Positions 1 through 12,800 of a stretch of 64,000 nt of DNA are shown here, in pieces. Source of the DNA: Thunnus maccoyii. Its lineage: Eukaryota; Chordata; Actinopteri; Scombriformes; Scombridae. The notes beneath the pieces are model-generated. The model worked only from the letters and a program-made list of their open reading frames with translations. It had not been told where the DNA came from and made no database searches. The DNA lies in contig NC_056535.1 of assembly GCF_910596095.1 (NCBI RefSeq), positions 3,691,001 to 3,755,000 on the forward strand, in the 5' to 3' direction. Position numbers and translations under genes: made by a program. Each line of letters opens with the position of its first letter. The first letter of the stretch is position 1.

Positions 1-1890
1 AGCTGGATCAGTATTATTTATTCATTATTTGTGTCTGTATTTATTGATATTCTAATTGTGAATTAATTATTTAATAACCCAGGATATGATTAGGGTGTCT
101 TTTGAACACTGAAAATGATTTATTAGGCTAAATGTTTCAGGGAAAAAGGAAATTACGTAGTTCATAACAAATGCGACACTCAGGAATTTTCAGCTTCACA
201 GGTGACTGAATGGAAATGGTGATGTGAAATGATGTGAAATATAAAGGTGTTTAAAATGTGTTTCTTGATGACAAACTCTCCCTGACTTTTTTACCCATAA
301 GAAAAGTTACTGGAGGAAATAACAGATCATCTTTCTAATAAATGAAGTTGTTTATGGTCTTTTGTTGATCAGACCTACAGTTAACACAGGTTTTTAACTA
401 GAGTTAATCAGAAAACAAATAAAAACTTGGGATGTATCAGATCAGCTGCAGCGTCCAATCAATAACTGCTTTCCAATCCAAGGAAGCATGTCAGCTGGTA
501 AAAGACTTCCGTGAAGGCTGCTCTCATGTATCCTCGCTCACGGCACCTCAGAGATCCTCCTCGCTCCTCAGAGCAAAAACAAGAAACTTGAGACGGTATT
601 TGTGATGGTGGACTTGAACAACTTCCGGTTCAAGCGAAGAGCGAGGAAATATCAAGTAAGAGACTGGAGATGTACCCACAGACACAGGAGGGGGAGAGGG
701 AGAGAGTGGAAGCATGCTAGGTGGAGGAGGAGGCGGAAGGGGAGGGTGTGACAGTTGTAAAATAGTTCATATAATCTGGAAGACTTCCTTCATTCAATTC
801 CATCTTGTAAATAAATTATCATAAATTACAAGAAGTAAGAATAAGCGTTTGAATGAGTCATAATTGTAAAATGTTTTTGCTTTATGTAAATGTAAAGGTG
901 TGGCTCATATACAGTATATGTTTTAATATTTTGTGGAAAACTACTGTTCAGTGGTACAGAAGCATAAACTATATCAGGCCTTCATGAGCAGTTGAGTTGA
1001 AAAACTCATGTTGACACAAAATGTTGATAACAAGATAAATTCAAAGCCAAATTATTGTTTTTTCTCTTCAGGGGAATTGTTGATGATAACAAAGAGATAA
1101 AACACAGCCAACTTTATCCTTTAACAGAGCAGTGACAAATCCATCAGTGCGGTGAGATTCCACAGATTATCCAAAGATTGAAACCAGACTCGTCGAGCAA
1201 ACAGCAGCAGCAGGAAGCAGGAAATGGCCATGACAGAATAATATTGTGCTGCAGAGCAACCAATCTGAGCACCTCTCTGCTGATATATCTGCTCAACATT
1301 TCAACTCAGTCAACATTGGTAGCTTTGGCATGTCCACCTGTTTTTTTCCACTATGAACAATCTTAAAAGGCTCAAATAACTTTCAGGTGATACATTGGGA
1401 TTTGTTTGTGTAGCCTTCATGTGCTGGTTTTATCAGATTTAGAGATGGTAACAAGATTGGAGAAAAAGTTTCAAAAAACATAGTGACATAAATCACTGCC
1501 TGATTTGCAGTTTCTTTTCTTTCTTTCGTTGACATATGTCTTCAGTTAGGTTATTTGCTTTCCACAATTCACAGAAATCTCTGGACCTTCATCTGTCTTG
1601 CAGGACAGGGTTAGAGCCTAAACAGTGTAACCAAATTCAGATCATAGAGGGGTTGAAAACTTTCTAACTTAAGGCAAAGTCCTATCTTTGGTGTCCGTGA
1701 TAGTGAGGTGTTGGTGACCTGGGGTTTAAAAAGTGATGGGTTTATCATGTAATTATGATTATGTTTTAAATCGATCTATCTGATCAGTGTTTGCAGATAC
1801 AAGTGTAGATGATGAATAAATCATGATGAAGTGTATGTCTTCATATGGAGGCTGTGTACAACTGGACTACAGAAAACTTTGTCTATAAAA
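1..1890. other. Left-edge intergenic DNA
   Basis: Mostly AT-rich. A locally GC-richer stretch (about 470-740) contains a candidate first exon (605-655). No other gene or repeat is recognised. Confidence 0.5.
605..655 (+). other. Candidate first coding exon of an unrecognised gene
   Basis: ATG at 605 opens 17 codons (MVDLNNFRFKRRARKYQ) up to a good GTAAGAG donor at 656, in a local rise of GC content with CpGs upstream. I do not recognise the peptide and found no partner exon. It could equally be the 5' end of a non-coding transcript or chance. Confidence 0.2.
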
Positions 1891-2250
1891 CTTAAAGCCC
1901 CACTAATCAATCATTTTTATATTAAAAAGAAATCAAATGACTATGTAATGTGAAAGCGAGTGACAAACTGAACTCTGCAGATCTATGAAGCTTTATAACC
2001 TTTTTTAGCTCGGTTTTGGTTTTACAGCACATTAGCTGTATGGTTCAGTCTTAGTGCTCTCATTAACCTTGTTTCCTTGTTTCTAGCTGCAGCTTTTTTA
2101 ATCCAATACACTTCCAGTAAACCCACTGTACACTACCTGTCCAGCACCAAACAGCACAGAGATAGTTTAGTGCTTGGGTGGTGAGGAGAGTATAACTATT
2201 TGTTTTTGGAGTTGGATGAGATCAAAACTAAACTAAAAGGAGAATGAATA
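1891..2250 (+). repeat. TTAAAG-family repeat, copy 1
   Basis: Starts 'cttaaagccccactaatcaatca', then 'tcaaatgacta', 'tagctcggttttggttttacag', 'ggttcagtct', 'aaacccactgtacactacctgtccagcacca' and 'gagatcaaaact'. The 3' part seen in copies 2 and 4 is missing. Confidence 0.65.
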
Positions 2251-3129
2251 TGGTTGCAAAGTGAGAAGAGCTTTTTCCAGTGTCCCTGGCTCTGGAAGTA
2301 AAAATTCCATTAATTTTTCCAACAGATGTGACTCACACCTAAAAAATCCAATTACCAAGCTTAAAATTCAGTTACATGCACTGTTAATGTTGGGTGGAAG
2401 TTAAAGATTAATGTGTTGAGGAAACTGAAATTACAATCTGTAGTTTATATCAATTAACTTTTGAATTCTGGGTCAATGTTGGATTGTTGGAAGTACTGTA
2501 AGTAATATGGTTAGCTACCTCTCTATTTAGAGCTCTCTGCCATGCCATACTTTGGGAATAAACATGATTTCTCAGAAACAGTTGAAATACTTTTTTGGGA
2601 TTTTATTTATTTACTGTCATGATGTCAGATATCTATATTAAACATCGTCACAGTTCCAAAACTTGAGGTTATTGTGTGTAGAAATGCTCCCTGTAAGTCA
2701 AAAGCCAGGGCTTCAACCTGCCCTGAACGCTTTGTGACGGTTATTTCTGTCTTGCTGATGACTTGACACTGGTTCGTCAATTCTCATATTTTGGATCTGA
2801 TTCTGACTCAAACAAACAAAAGTAGTGAAATCCTACTGTTTGTTTCATGGTTTGTTGACCAGCCTGAGGGGCAGCTTCCAAGAGACAAAGAGACACAAGC
2901 TAAAACAGCTGGTTTCAGACAAAGGCTGAATTGAGGGGCAGTGTAAAGGGTCAGTATGAGTTTAATAAGGAGTTTTTTGAACTGTAAATCATGCAAAGAT
3001 ATTCCAGTAGAGCCCCAGATTAAATATATAGCTCTGTAAATGTGCAGAATATATCCCTTTTAAAACTTGTGGTCATAACATAAATCTGTATGATAATTAC
3101 ATTATCCAAGAGAGTCCTATATTTCTATG
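2251..3129. other. Intergenic, nothing recognised
   Basis: AT-rich DNA without a supported gene or repeat. Confidence 0.5.
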
Positions 3130-3860
3130 TTAAAGGCCCAATATATAACTTTTCTGGATTAAAATGTCTAAAATTGATTAGACCCATGTTATGTATTTTT
3201 GTGAGTTGTGTACGTACATTATCCCAAATGTTTCCAACAATGTTCAAACCCAGAGAAATCCATAATTTTAATCGGGTAACAGTCCATGTCAATGGTGTCA
3301 TATCCTCTTTGTGCATGCATCAACGTTGTGGTTGTCCACCAGTCATAAATGGACTTTTATCTAGTTATAAGCCACATGTTTACAATACACTTTTTATATC
3401 TTGGTCATTTTTGGCTATATCTTTTACTGGATGGAGGATTTTAGTCATCAGATGTCTGGATCTTAAGAGAAACAGAGAAACAAGCTGAGCAAACATTAGC
3501 GGCAGCTCGAGTCATAGCCCCTCTGGACGTCCTGTGTCCACCGAACAGCGTCAGAGAAACACTGATTTTTAATGTGAAACTGCTTCATTCAGTGTTTTTA
3601 CCGGTTTTAATCACCAGGTCCGTTTGTTTTGGAAAGGAGACCTCTGTGGATATTTCTGCTTTAGTAAAAACCTCCTGAATGATGAACACTGAAGGAATCC
3701 TAACCAGGAGAAGCTGACTTCAATGACGGCAATGATGGTTGTTTAACAATGAAGACAGCGACTCCCATAATCCCATGGTACGTCACGATGTCATCAAACT
3801 CCGTCTTTTGTTATTGTTTTAATTGAGAGACCCCTAGCAGAGCAAAATGTATAGGTTTAA
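3130..3860 (+). repeat. Non-autonomous DNA transposon with TTAAAG..TTTAA ends
   Basis: Begins 'ttaaaggcccaatatataac' and ends 'agcaaaatgtataggtttaa', imperfect inverted ends. The internal order ('ttatcccaaatgtttccaacaatgttcaaa', 'ggatggaggattttagtc', 'acctctgtggatat', 'gagacccctagcag') is that of a very common spiny-rayed fish repeat. The 132-codon plus-strand frame across its left half is not a gene. Confidence 0.65.
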
Positions 3861-5695
3861 CTGAATAGACCCACACAATCAGCAGGGGAAAACATTTTTG
3901 GTACAGTTTAATTTACTTCTTCTTTTGACAAAATGGCTGAAGACACAAAATGATGTGCATTAAATTTGTAACAAGAATATAAAATTAGAAAATGAAAACA
4001 AAACAAATATTAATATTTGTATCACAATAATAAATCTGCTTTTAACTTGACCAAGTAAACTCTGTTGCACATTTTTGCACACTTGCATTTCCTGTGTCTC
4101 AAACAGCTCTATAAACTCACCTAACACATCAAACCAAACAGGCCTGAACAGAGATAAAGCTGAGATTAAGCTCATTCAGCACTATTTTCACACATACAAC
4201 TGTCAAGTCCAAAATGTTTTATGAAGACTAATAGGCTGAGGATTGGCAAGCAAGTCAGCATGAGCTATAGCTGTGGATTTATGTACAGAAATGTTCACAT
4301 CCACCCATTTCCTGTTCCCCTGAGCTCCAGTGCTTTGTCATAGCTCCTGACTCATTGCAAAACCCAGACTGAGAAAAGGGTCATACCCCTCCAGCCAAAG
4401 CCTGCTTCACCAGGTTGATCTGATTTGCAGCAGTGATTGACTTAATGGGTATCTGGCAGCATATGAGTAACACACAGGTGTTGCCTATAAAGGTTACAGA
4501 GTGCAATTTATGAGAGAGAGTGAGTGTGGGAAGGTAAACACAAATTATGACCAATTATGTGTGTGTGTAAGCGTGTGTGAGAGGATCGGAAGCTGCACAT
4601 TTCTTTGAGGCAGAGGTAATCTCATTGCTTAGATTAAAAAAGCAGAAGTAGCAACAATTATTCTGTCAACAGTCAACTGAAGCCAAAAAAGGCAAGGAAT
4701 GAGAGAGGATGGATACTGCACTGTTAATCTGCAAAAACTCAAGTTTCTGTTAGCCTTATTTTGTTAGTGATTCAGAGTTGGGGGAACTACAGACCAATGG
4801 GTATTAGTTTCATTTCTGGTATTTACATGTATTACTATAAATTAATAGACAATGAGTACAGGAAACCTTGGTGAACAAGTTTTTTTTAAATCATATAAGT
4901 GTCAATAAAACATTAGCTAGGTTACCTACGTTAGCTAACCTAGCTAGCTGACGGTGGTCATAAATGAAAGAACACAACATGTCATTGCCTTTCTTCATTT
5001 ATTTTAATATTCCTGAGCTTTTGGGCTTTTTGTGGGCATTACAGGAATGGGCATGTCCACACAGGCCCTACATGTCTCATACTGCATTCATGCTACTTTA
5101 GTTCAATGGAAATGTCACATCCACATCATATTGTTCAGATAGCAATTAAGAGTTGTAATTCTGAGTCTGAGATATCAGGGATTTCTTACAGCTACAATAT
5201 CCTCAACTTGATGAAAATAACTACTATAGAACCGATTACTGGCAAAATGGCTGCAAAGCCACATTTGCTGGCAGTTAGATCAAAATAAAGTCCAATGTTA
5301 CCACCATTACAATTTATATCATTTTAAATGAGTTTAAAATTGTATCTTATTTCACTGCTTTCACTTCTAATTAATAAACCACATTGCATTAACACAGCAA
5401 AAGTAGCTAATTTAGGCTATTTATCCAGTGTGACTACAAGGATAGCTGTGAGTGTGCCCCCTAAGTCTAATGGAAGGTTTTCCTAGTTTTCCCATTCAAA
5501 TGACACTACATGAATGAAACAGAAGAATGTGAAAAATCACTCCAACTTGGGAGTTTTCACACATTAATCCAAGACACCCCCATGCCAGCTTTGTAGTCAC
5601 ACCATTGAAATGGAAATTAAGACTAAATTATCTAGCCAGATATAAACAAACAGTGTATGGCTCCCACTGTTATTACCTTTATGGATTTTATTAAG
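3861..5695. other. Intergenic, nothing recognised
   Basis: AT-rich. One small inverted repeat with 11-bp arms occurs at 4,914-4,946. No gene is supported. Confidence 0.5.
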
Positions 5696-6368
5696 CTCTA
5701 TTGGCACGGGATCTCATGGGATGGGGACTTCATATGATTTAGACCCCCCCCCCCCCCCACTCCTGGGACTGTTTCTGTTTCGATTTTATTTGGATTTACT
5801 GACATTATCTCCCAGATATGATTGAAAATGTCAAGGCTCTTAGCACTAAAGGCGTTTGTATGGAGCCTGTTGAAAGATAAAAAAAAAATAGTCCTTACCG
5901 CATGCTGCCATGTATGTCATCCATCTCATCATCTTTTGAGATTTGACTCATCTGGATTCGAAGTTGCTCTTTCTGTGAATGGGTCTCCTTGCTGTGTAGC
6001 AAGATGATAAGCCTCCTGAATTTGCACCCCAAATGTTGTCAAATCTTTCATTTATAATTTCCACCACAGCTTCCATAATTCTCCATTGGGAAAGATGCAG
6101 AAAAAAGGCACGGAGAAAACAAAAAATCTTACTAAAAAAAAAAAAAAATGACCCCAAATCACAGAGATGCTGATTTGCACAGGACTAATATTATCACATG
6201 ACCTCTGTGTTTGGTGAAATATGGTAGTTATTTTGTCGTGGAATTTTTACTTTACAAATTAAAGACATTGCAGATTTGCACGGGATTAAGATCACAGACA
6301 ACCTCCGCAATTATTGCAAATTACTAGAGGAGAGGTCCCCAGTTAAAACTAGTCCCATGCCAATAGAG
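5696..6368 (+). mobile_element. Candidate 673-bp element with terminal inverted repeats
   Basis: 'ctctattggcacgggat' at 5696-5712 is mirrored by 'agtcccatgccaatagag' at 6351-6368 (two differences over the arm). Inside are related words, 'gatttgcacaggactaat' and 'gatttgcacgggattaa', and a 15-C run at 5744-5758. No transposase. Family not identified. Confidence 0.55.
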
Positions 6369-6619
6369 ATTTAGTCTTCATTTTACCACAGGTCTGTTTG
6401 GTAGTTCTTTTTACCAATTGGAGATATTGTAGCTCTCATAAATTCACAATATCTCATACTTGCAATCACAACTAGGAGTTTCATCTGAACAGTTTTTCTA
6501 CTTGGCTGCTGGTAATTACATTAGGCATATGATGTGAACATTAGCCCAAACATAACCTACATTATTCTTTAAGAGCTGCTTGTTGCCCTATCATAATGAA
6601 AAACATAAATAATTAAGTT

Positions 6620-6635
6620 TTTATTATTTTTTATT
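6620..6635 (-). terminator. Candidate poly(A) signals of znf831
   Basis: Two overlapping-scale AATAAA hexamers on the minus strand (plus-strand tttatt at 6620-6625 and 6630-6635) lie about 170-190 nt downstream of the znf831 stop codon. That is a plausible 3' UTR length. The site is inferred from motif and position only. Confidence 0.45.
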
Positions 6636-6807
6636 CATATTTTTGACTTATTTTGAGTTTCCAGCAAATGAATGCAGTTCATTCACTCTCCTCTCATTAA
6701 CTCAGTCAATGATATTATTTCTGCCTCTGGATCAGCTTTGCCTCTGAAAAATACATATCTACAGCAGGTAAAGTTATAAGAAGAATGTAGGCATGTGCAC
6801 CTCCCCC

Positions 6808-9800
6808 CTAAAGCTCAATGATAAGCTTTCCCTCATCATCACTACTGCTGGTGTCCTCTGTGTAGTCCTGACAGCTTTGCACAGGCCTCACTCCACTGGT
6901 CAGACAGTCAACTGGTTGATAGCTGTGAAGCTGACCAGCCAAGAAAAAAGCCTGGTATTTGTTGGTTATGTCACCTCTCTCAGAGTTACTGCTCTGACTT
7001 GTGTAGTCATGTGGTGCCTGGTCCTTGGTTTCGTGCTTATTATCAGGCTCTGTGTTCATAAAAGTCTGTGTTGGCCGCACAGTATTATTATCCAGCACCT
7101 TGCTCTTTGTTGCTTGGGTGTCTCCTGTCAAACCAGCAACTCTACTGACTTGAACAGGATGAGAAACTTGGCTGGGGTGTGTGGAAGATGATATTTTGAC
7201 ATCAGATGAGAGACTTGGACTTTTATGGCTTCCTAATGTTGATTTATTACAACAGCATTCTGCAGCACTATTGTTTCCTGCAGTAGTATTTCCTTGCTGA
7301 GCAGACAGGGTCAGCTTTTGGTCTTGCTTTTGGTCCTGATGTGTAAATGTTTGAGTTTGTGAAAAAGTATTTTGTGTTTCCGCTAACAGGTCCTGAGCTG
7401 TATGTTGACTTGAATTTGGTTCAATCAAGATCTGTGTCTGTTTATTATGAGTGATGCTGCTGTTCCAGTGTTGCTGTTGTGAGAAATAAAAGTTCATTTC
7501 CAATGGGGGCTGTGGAGAATTGAAAAGGCCGGTCTGACTGCCGCTGGCAGGTAAATTAAGGTTATTTGATGTGCTTGGAGCTTGCTGAGGGCTCTGTGGA
7601 GGGTATTCAGACATTCCAGGATGCGTCTGGGAAAGATGCTGAAGATGTTGCTCAGATAGCCAAGACGAATCTGCCTTGACCCCTCTGTCTTCTCCCTGTT
7701 AATAACAGAACATGAGGAAAATTACCGTCATACCCCCATAATAATACAGCCATTGTCCTCCCTCCGTTAAACCTTCTCATTAGCTTTCCGCATTACTCAA
7801 ATACCACAAAGCTTTTCATGCCCAGTGAATTATGATAAAATCATCTCAGCAAGCAAACATATCAAATTGATTCAGTTGTGGCAAACACTGCTCTTCAACT
7901 ATTCATTATACATCTTTGTTTTTGTTCTTTTAATCTTTTTTGTTCTTTTAACCTTTTATCCTTTTTAAAGCACATTGTAACCTAGGTTTTGAAAGGTGCT
8001 ATATAAATAAAATTTTACTTATTTACATTTTCAAGTTTCAAACCATATGAAAGAAACTGGCATGAAAACAAACTTCCGCCAGTGTAACTGCTTTCAGCTG
8101 CCTAGTTCCAGTATTATTATGATGGATTTATGGTTTAAAAGGCTCATAAATCCTCATAATTTATATCTCACTTGCCGCTGTGTGTGGCTTTGTAGTATAC
8201 ATTTTGGTTTAGTATATTTGCCATGTTTTGTAAATCTTTTTTTTTTTCGTCTCTGTTCAATTCATCATGGGGATCATATATTTATTGTGCTGTGAATATT
8301 TCACGAGAAAAGCACATATTTTGGCTTGCATGCTTCTCTTTTCTTGGTAAATGGCTTACAAAAGTGAAAAACAATTCTGGGATGTAACAACCCATTATGC
8401 CTGAAACCTGCTTCCACGCGATCCCCATATCAGGACAGTCTGAATATATTGGGCTGTGAGGGATTTGTGGAAAGCTTTAGCAGAGTTTAAGACTAATTAA
8501 AGCAATAAAAGGGATTCAGAAAGAATGCTGGATTGGAAAAAAACTCCTGTACATGGGTCAGGTAGATGAAAGGGTGTGTTGAATTATAATAAGGTTCCTA
8601 GTATTTATTGTCTCATATTTCGTTCTTGATGTATTTAGTTGTAATGTCTGCAGGGGCTGTACAGTCATGTATTTGGACTTTGTTAACCATACCAATACAT
8701 GCAAGGTAAACACTGAAACAGCAGAAAAAAAAGAAAGAGAATTTCTTGAAAACATTCACCCAATGAGCATTTGCTTTAGCCAGCAAATTCACTTCATTCA
8801 ACTCACCTCTGGCGTTACCAGATCTGGTGAAACTGTGTATCTGCAATTAGACTCGACCTTCCCCCAATGTCCTGGCACCTCGTCTGCCTTGATACTACTC
8901 ATTCCTCCGTTCTTATTCTCTTCCATCACTCCACTCCCCTGCTCCTCCATGCATTGTATCATTGTGTTTGTCTCCTCAGCCTCTTGGGTCTGCTTTGGCC
9001 TCCAGTCTGGCTGTCCAGGGGTCCCTCCATGTCCTTGTGTCTGCGGCTCCTTCTGGGCTGCACATCCTGCCAGGGAGGCTCCCTCCATAACCCCTAGGGG
9101 AAGAAAAACTAATGAAAAGCAGTTGTTTTCTTTGAATCCACAATGTTAATGCTTATCAGTCAGTTTTCACTCACTGGAAAACTAAGGTGGAGATTATACA
9201 ATTTATTGTGAGACCCTGAATGTAGAAACTAGTGCTGGTGGTTAAATTTACATTTGGATAATAGTATAATAAAAAATAAATGACTGTAACAATAACTTCA
9301 ACAAGACAATAACAATAACTTAAATTATGCACATCATATGAACAGTACACCACCAATCCATCAACTAAATTTAAGGAAATAATGTGACCATTTTTTCTGA
9401 TGGGAATACTTATCCTTAGACAATACTTAGACAAATGTGGTCAGATATAATATACAGCAGAGGATATAACAGTGCTTCTTCATGAAAAGCAAATGGATTC
9501 ATAGACTTTCTAGCATTAGAATTTCTTTGGTCTGGCAAACTCATTGTGCTCTGAGAAAACACACAGGGACCAGCACCACCTCTTCCTCCTCCAACCCCAT
9601 CCACTCCCCAAGTTTTCCAGCTTTTCCATCAATGATCTCAACAATGCTACTGTGGTAAGAGAACGACCTCTATCCTTGACCTGGCATAGATAATAATAAT
9701 CTTCAGGAAAATTACAATACATCAAACAAAACCACCATGCTCCTATATTCCAATGTCAGTTCCAAGTCTCTCCAGGACAACTCGAAACTTATTTTGCTAG

Positions 9801-12800
9801 GAGGCGGTGGATGGAGGTCAGAGAATGGCAGCTCTTTTGTTTATAATGTCCTCCCCTTTAGCTGGCCCTTTAACTTTGTTATTGTCTGTAACACTCAGCT
9901 CCTTTACCTAAAAGAGTGGGTGGATTGGTGTCTTGTGCTTTAATGGGGATTGAATGACACTTTCAAATACTGCAGGACCCTGCAGTTCTGTGGGAAATCC
10001 TCAAGGACAGCTCAAATGTCAGTTATAAGGACAACAATGGCCAAAATTAAAGCCACATGGACCTTGAGATAGGCTTTTTTATTTCATCATGGAGAGATTT
10101 TTAAGCAAACCGCCATTTGATTATATTTGCCTATAATTAAAATTCCTCATAGTGCAGTTAATTTCTTTGACAAAGACCAAAAAAGACCTCCACATCAATT
10201 ATGGGTTTATGTGATTTTGTAGTGAACAAAACCAGGTTCAGACATGGCCTCCATTCTGAAAGCCTGTGATCATTTACTGCCACCTTGTGGTAAAAATATG
10301 GCAACTATTAGTTTCTAACCTGAAAAATGCTCAGACTTAACTTGTCTGTAAAAGCAAATACAGTACAGTCTGCACATAATACTGTAGTACAGTGACAGTG
10401 ATTGTTGTGTTGTTTCTGTACTCCAGCACACTGGACACTTGCTGACTTTCAAGTTTAATTTGACACCTGATGAACAGTAATTGTAGCTATTTTATACATT
10501 CATACTGTATACAAACATGTTGTACAAATGAAGATAAACTTTATTAAATCATATTTTAGCAAAGACTTTGCATTCAACAACTGCCTGAGGCCCTCAAACC
10601 ACAGATATCAGAAAACACTTCTTCCCCAGTGATGCTCTGACGACCCTATACTATACTAACTAGCTTCATCTCTGGCCCCTGTCATCAAGGCTGGGTTAAC
10701 CCACTTGTGCGCCCGTGGGCTCCTGATGACACTCCCACCACCAACACCACCATCTCTCTGTGCATCCTGTATATATCTTTTCACTTTCAAGTAAATAAAT
10801 GAAATAAATTTAATGCTCCATGATGTGAGTAGCTAACCCATAAATTTTCTGAAAACTTCAGAAATAGTTTTTGACACTGGACCCTTCTGCATTACCAGGG
10901 TTGTGTACAAAATCACTCCCTCATTCACTCATTCACTATTTTCTTATATAACAGACACAGTTTATCCAATAGTGAGCAGAATATTGAGATTTTGGACACT
11001 TACAGTACTATTCACGACAGTAATTTTCACATATACTGTGAAAGTGGTCATACATGCCATGGATGCTACTTTTGTCCTTCTATTGTGGAAATTTTTGAGG
11101 GTATTTTATAGTAAATAAATGTACACCCTCAGAATTCAGACACTTAGATAAATTGCTGGGGGGTAAATATAGTGCACTATAAGGAGTGATCACAGAGACA
11201 GCCTTAAGATTAGGTAATAATGCAGCAACCTGTTTAAAGACCTTTGTCAATATATTGATTTCGGTAGATATGGCAATTTATGATGTCACAAACTAATAAA
11301 TAAATAATAAATAATAATAAATGACTACAAATATGTAGTGAACCTGAGGATTTCAGGCCTCTGAGGTAGTAATTCCGCCTTGTATTTCGGGGGCTTTTTG
11401 CCTTCGGTTTGGCCTTAAACAGTGATATACATAATCAGTTTGGGTGAAGTCAGGTTTAATAAGTCTAGGACATTTCACTGATTAGCCCTAAAACCATGTT
11501 TGTGCTATATGTTAAATCTACGATCCTGGACTGTTCACCCAATATGGATGTGAATTCTATTAAACACCCTAAAGTCAGCTATTTATCTTCATAGCCATGG
11601 TTTAATTTTAAATCCAGTGCGCTTGAGTACAGAGGTAAACAATGACAAATTTACACGCTGCACTGCTCAGCTTTCAGATCCTATACAACACATATAATCA
11701 ATATTAACAAAAAAATCATATGTACCTGCAGTAGGGCTCTGTATACTTGTAAGCACAGCTGGGATGTCTTTGGCTTTTTCCACCTGGATGTCAGAAGACA
11801 TTGAAGTAAACGGACCCATGTGTTTATCTGAGTGGGCTGTACTGATTACACCCTGTGATTCACTGAGAGTCATTTCCTGTGAAGGAGCAGCATTGTCCGA
11901 AGATCCCACCCTGTCACATCCCATGTTTGCATGTTTAGATGAATTTAGAGTCTCTGATAATGTAGATTCCACATTTCTGCAGCAGATGGATACTTGTGGA
12001 TTTGATTGTCTTGGGGATTTGCATTTATCCATGGAAAATGTAGAAACTGTCCCAGAGAGTTCATCAGCACACAGTGTACTGGAGGCCCGACCTAGCCCGA
12101 CCTGCAGGGGAGGGCAGGTCTCTCCACTTTCTAACCTGCTACTTTCATATATAAAGTCTTCACCCTTGGCTTGAATTACGCCTACATTACATGAGCCTCC
12201 TATGTTTTTAAGTTTGTGTTGGCTTTCTTTGCCCAGTAATTCACTCCTTGTGCACTTCTGATTTACTGCACCAGGAGAAGGAGCAGTCATATTGAGCTTG
12301 TGTTGGCCAGAGAGTGTTTGAGAGACCAGTCCACCTTGGCTGACCCGCCTGTCTGGCAAATGTTGTTCTTCAGCACAATGGTTCAGAGAAAGTGCATGTT
12401 CCTCGTCTGAAGTTTGGTTCCTTCCTGATTTTACACCTTTGAGTGAAGCAGCAGTTAACATAACATCGCCCATACAGCTCTGAGTCTCTGTGACCGTGTT
12501 TATATGACCTTGTTTGTGTGGGCGTTGCAGCAAGCCTAGAGCTTCAGGAGTTTTAAATTCAGCTGATACTGTAGCCTGAGTAGAATCACTATGTTCAGTC
12601 ATGTGGAGATTCGGCTGTGCCTTCCCAAACTGGACAGACAGGGGAGGTTTTATGCTCTCCATGTTAAGGGTAGGTAAAGACTTACTTTGGTCCAACTCCT
12701 TTTGATTTCCAGACTGCTCATGATCACTTTTCTCATGACTATTTTCCATGAGGACAGAGTTTTGAGCTTTAGTCTGAATCATTTCCAGGGCCACCGCGTC

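Noticed and set aside
3090..3488. 132-codon plus-strand frame
   Set aside because: It lies mostly within a known-type dispersed repeat (3,130-3,860) and its translation has no family resemblance.
4914..4946. Inverted repeat with 11-bp arms made of TAGCTA/GTTAGC words
   Set aside because: GCTAGC/GTTAGC-type words are very frequent in fish DNA, and a hairpin this small needs no special explanation.
6793..7191. 132-codon plus-strand frame
   Set aside because: Antisense to the last znf831 exon, whose splice phase and stop are well supported.
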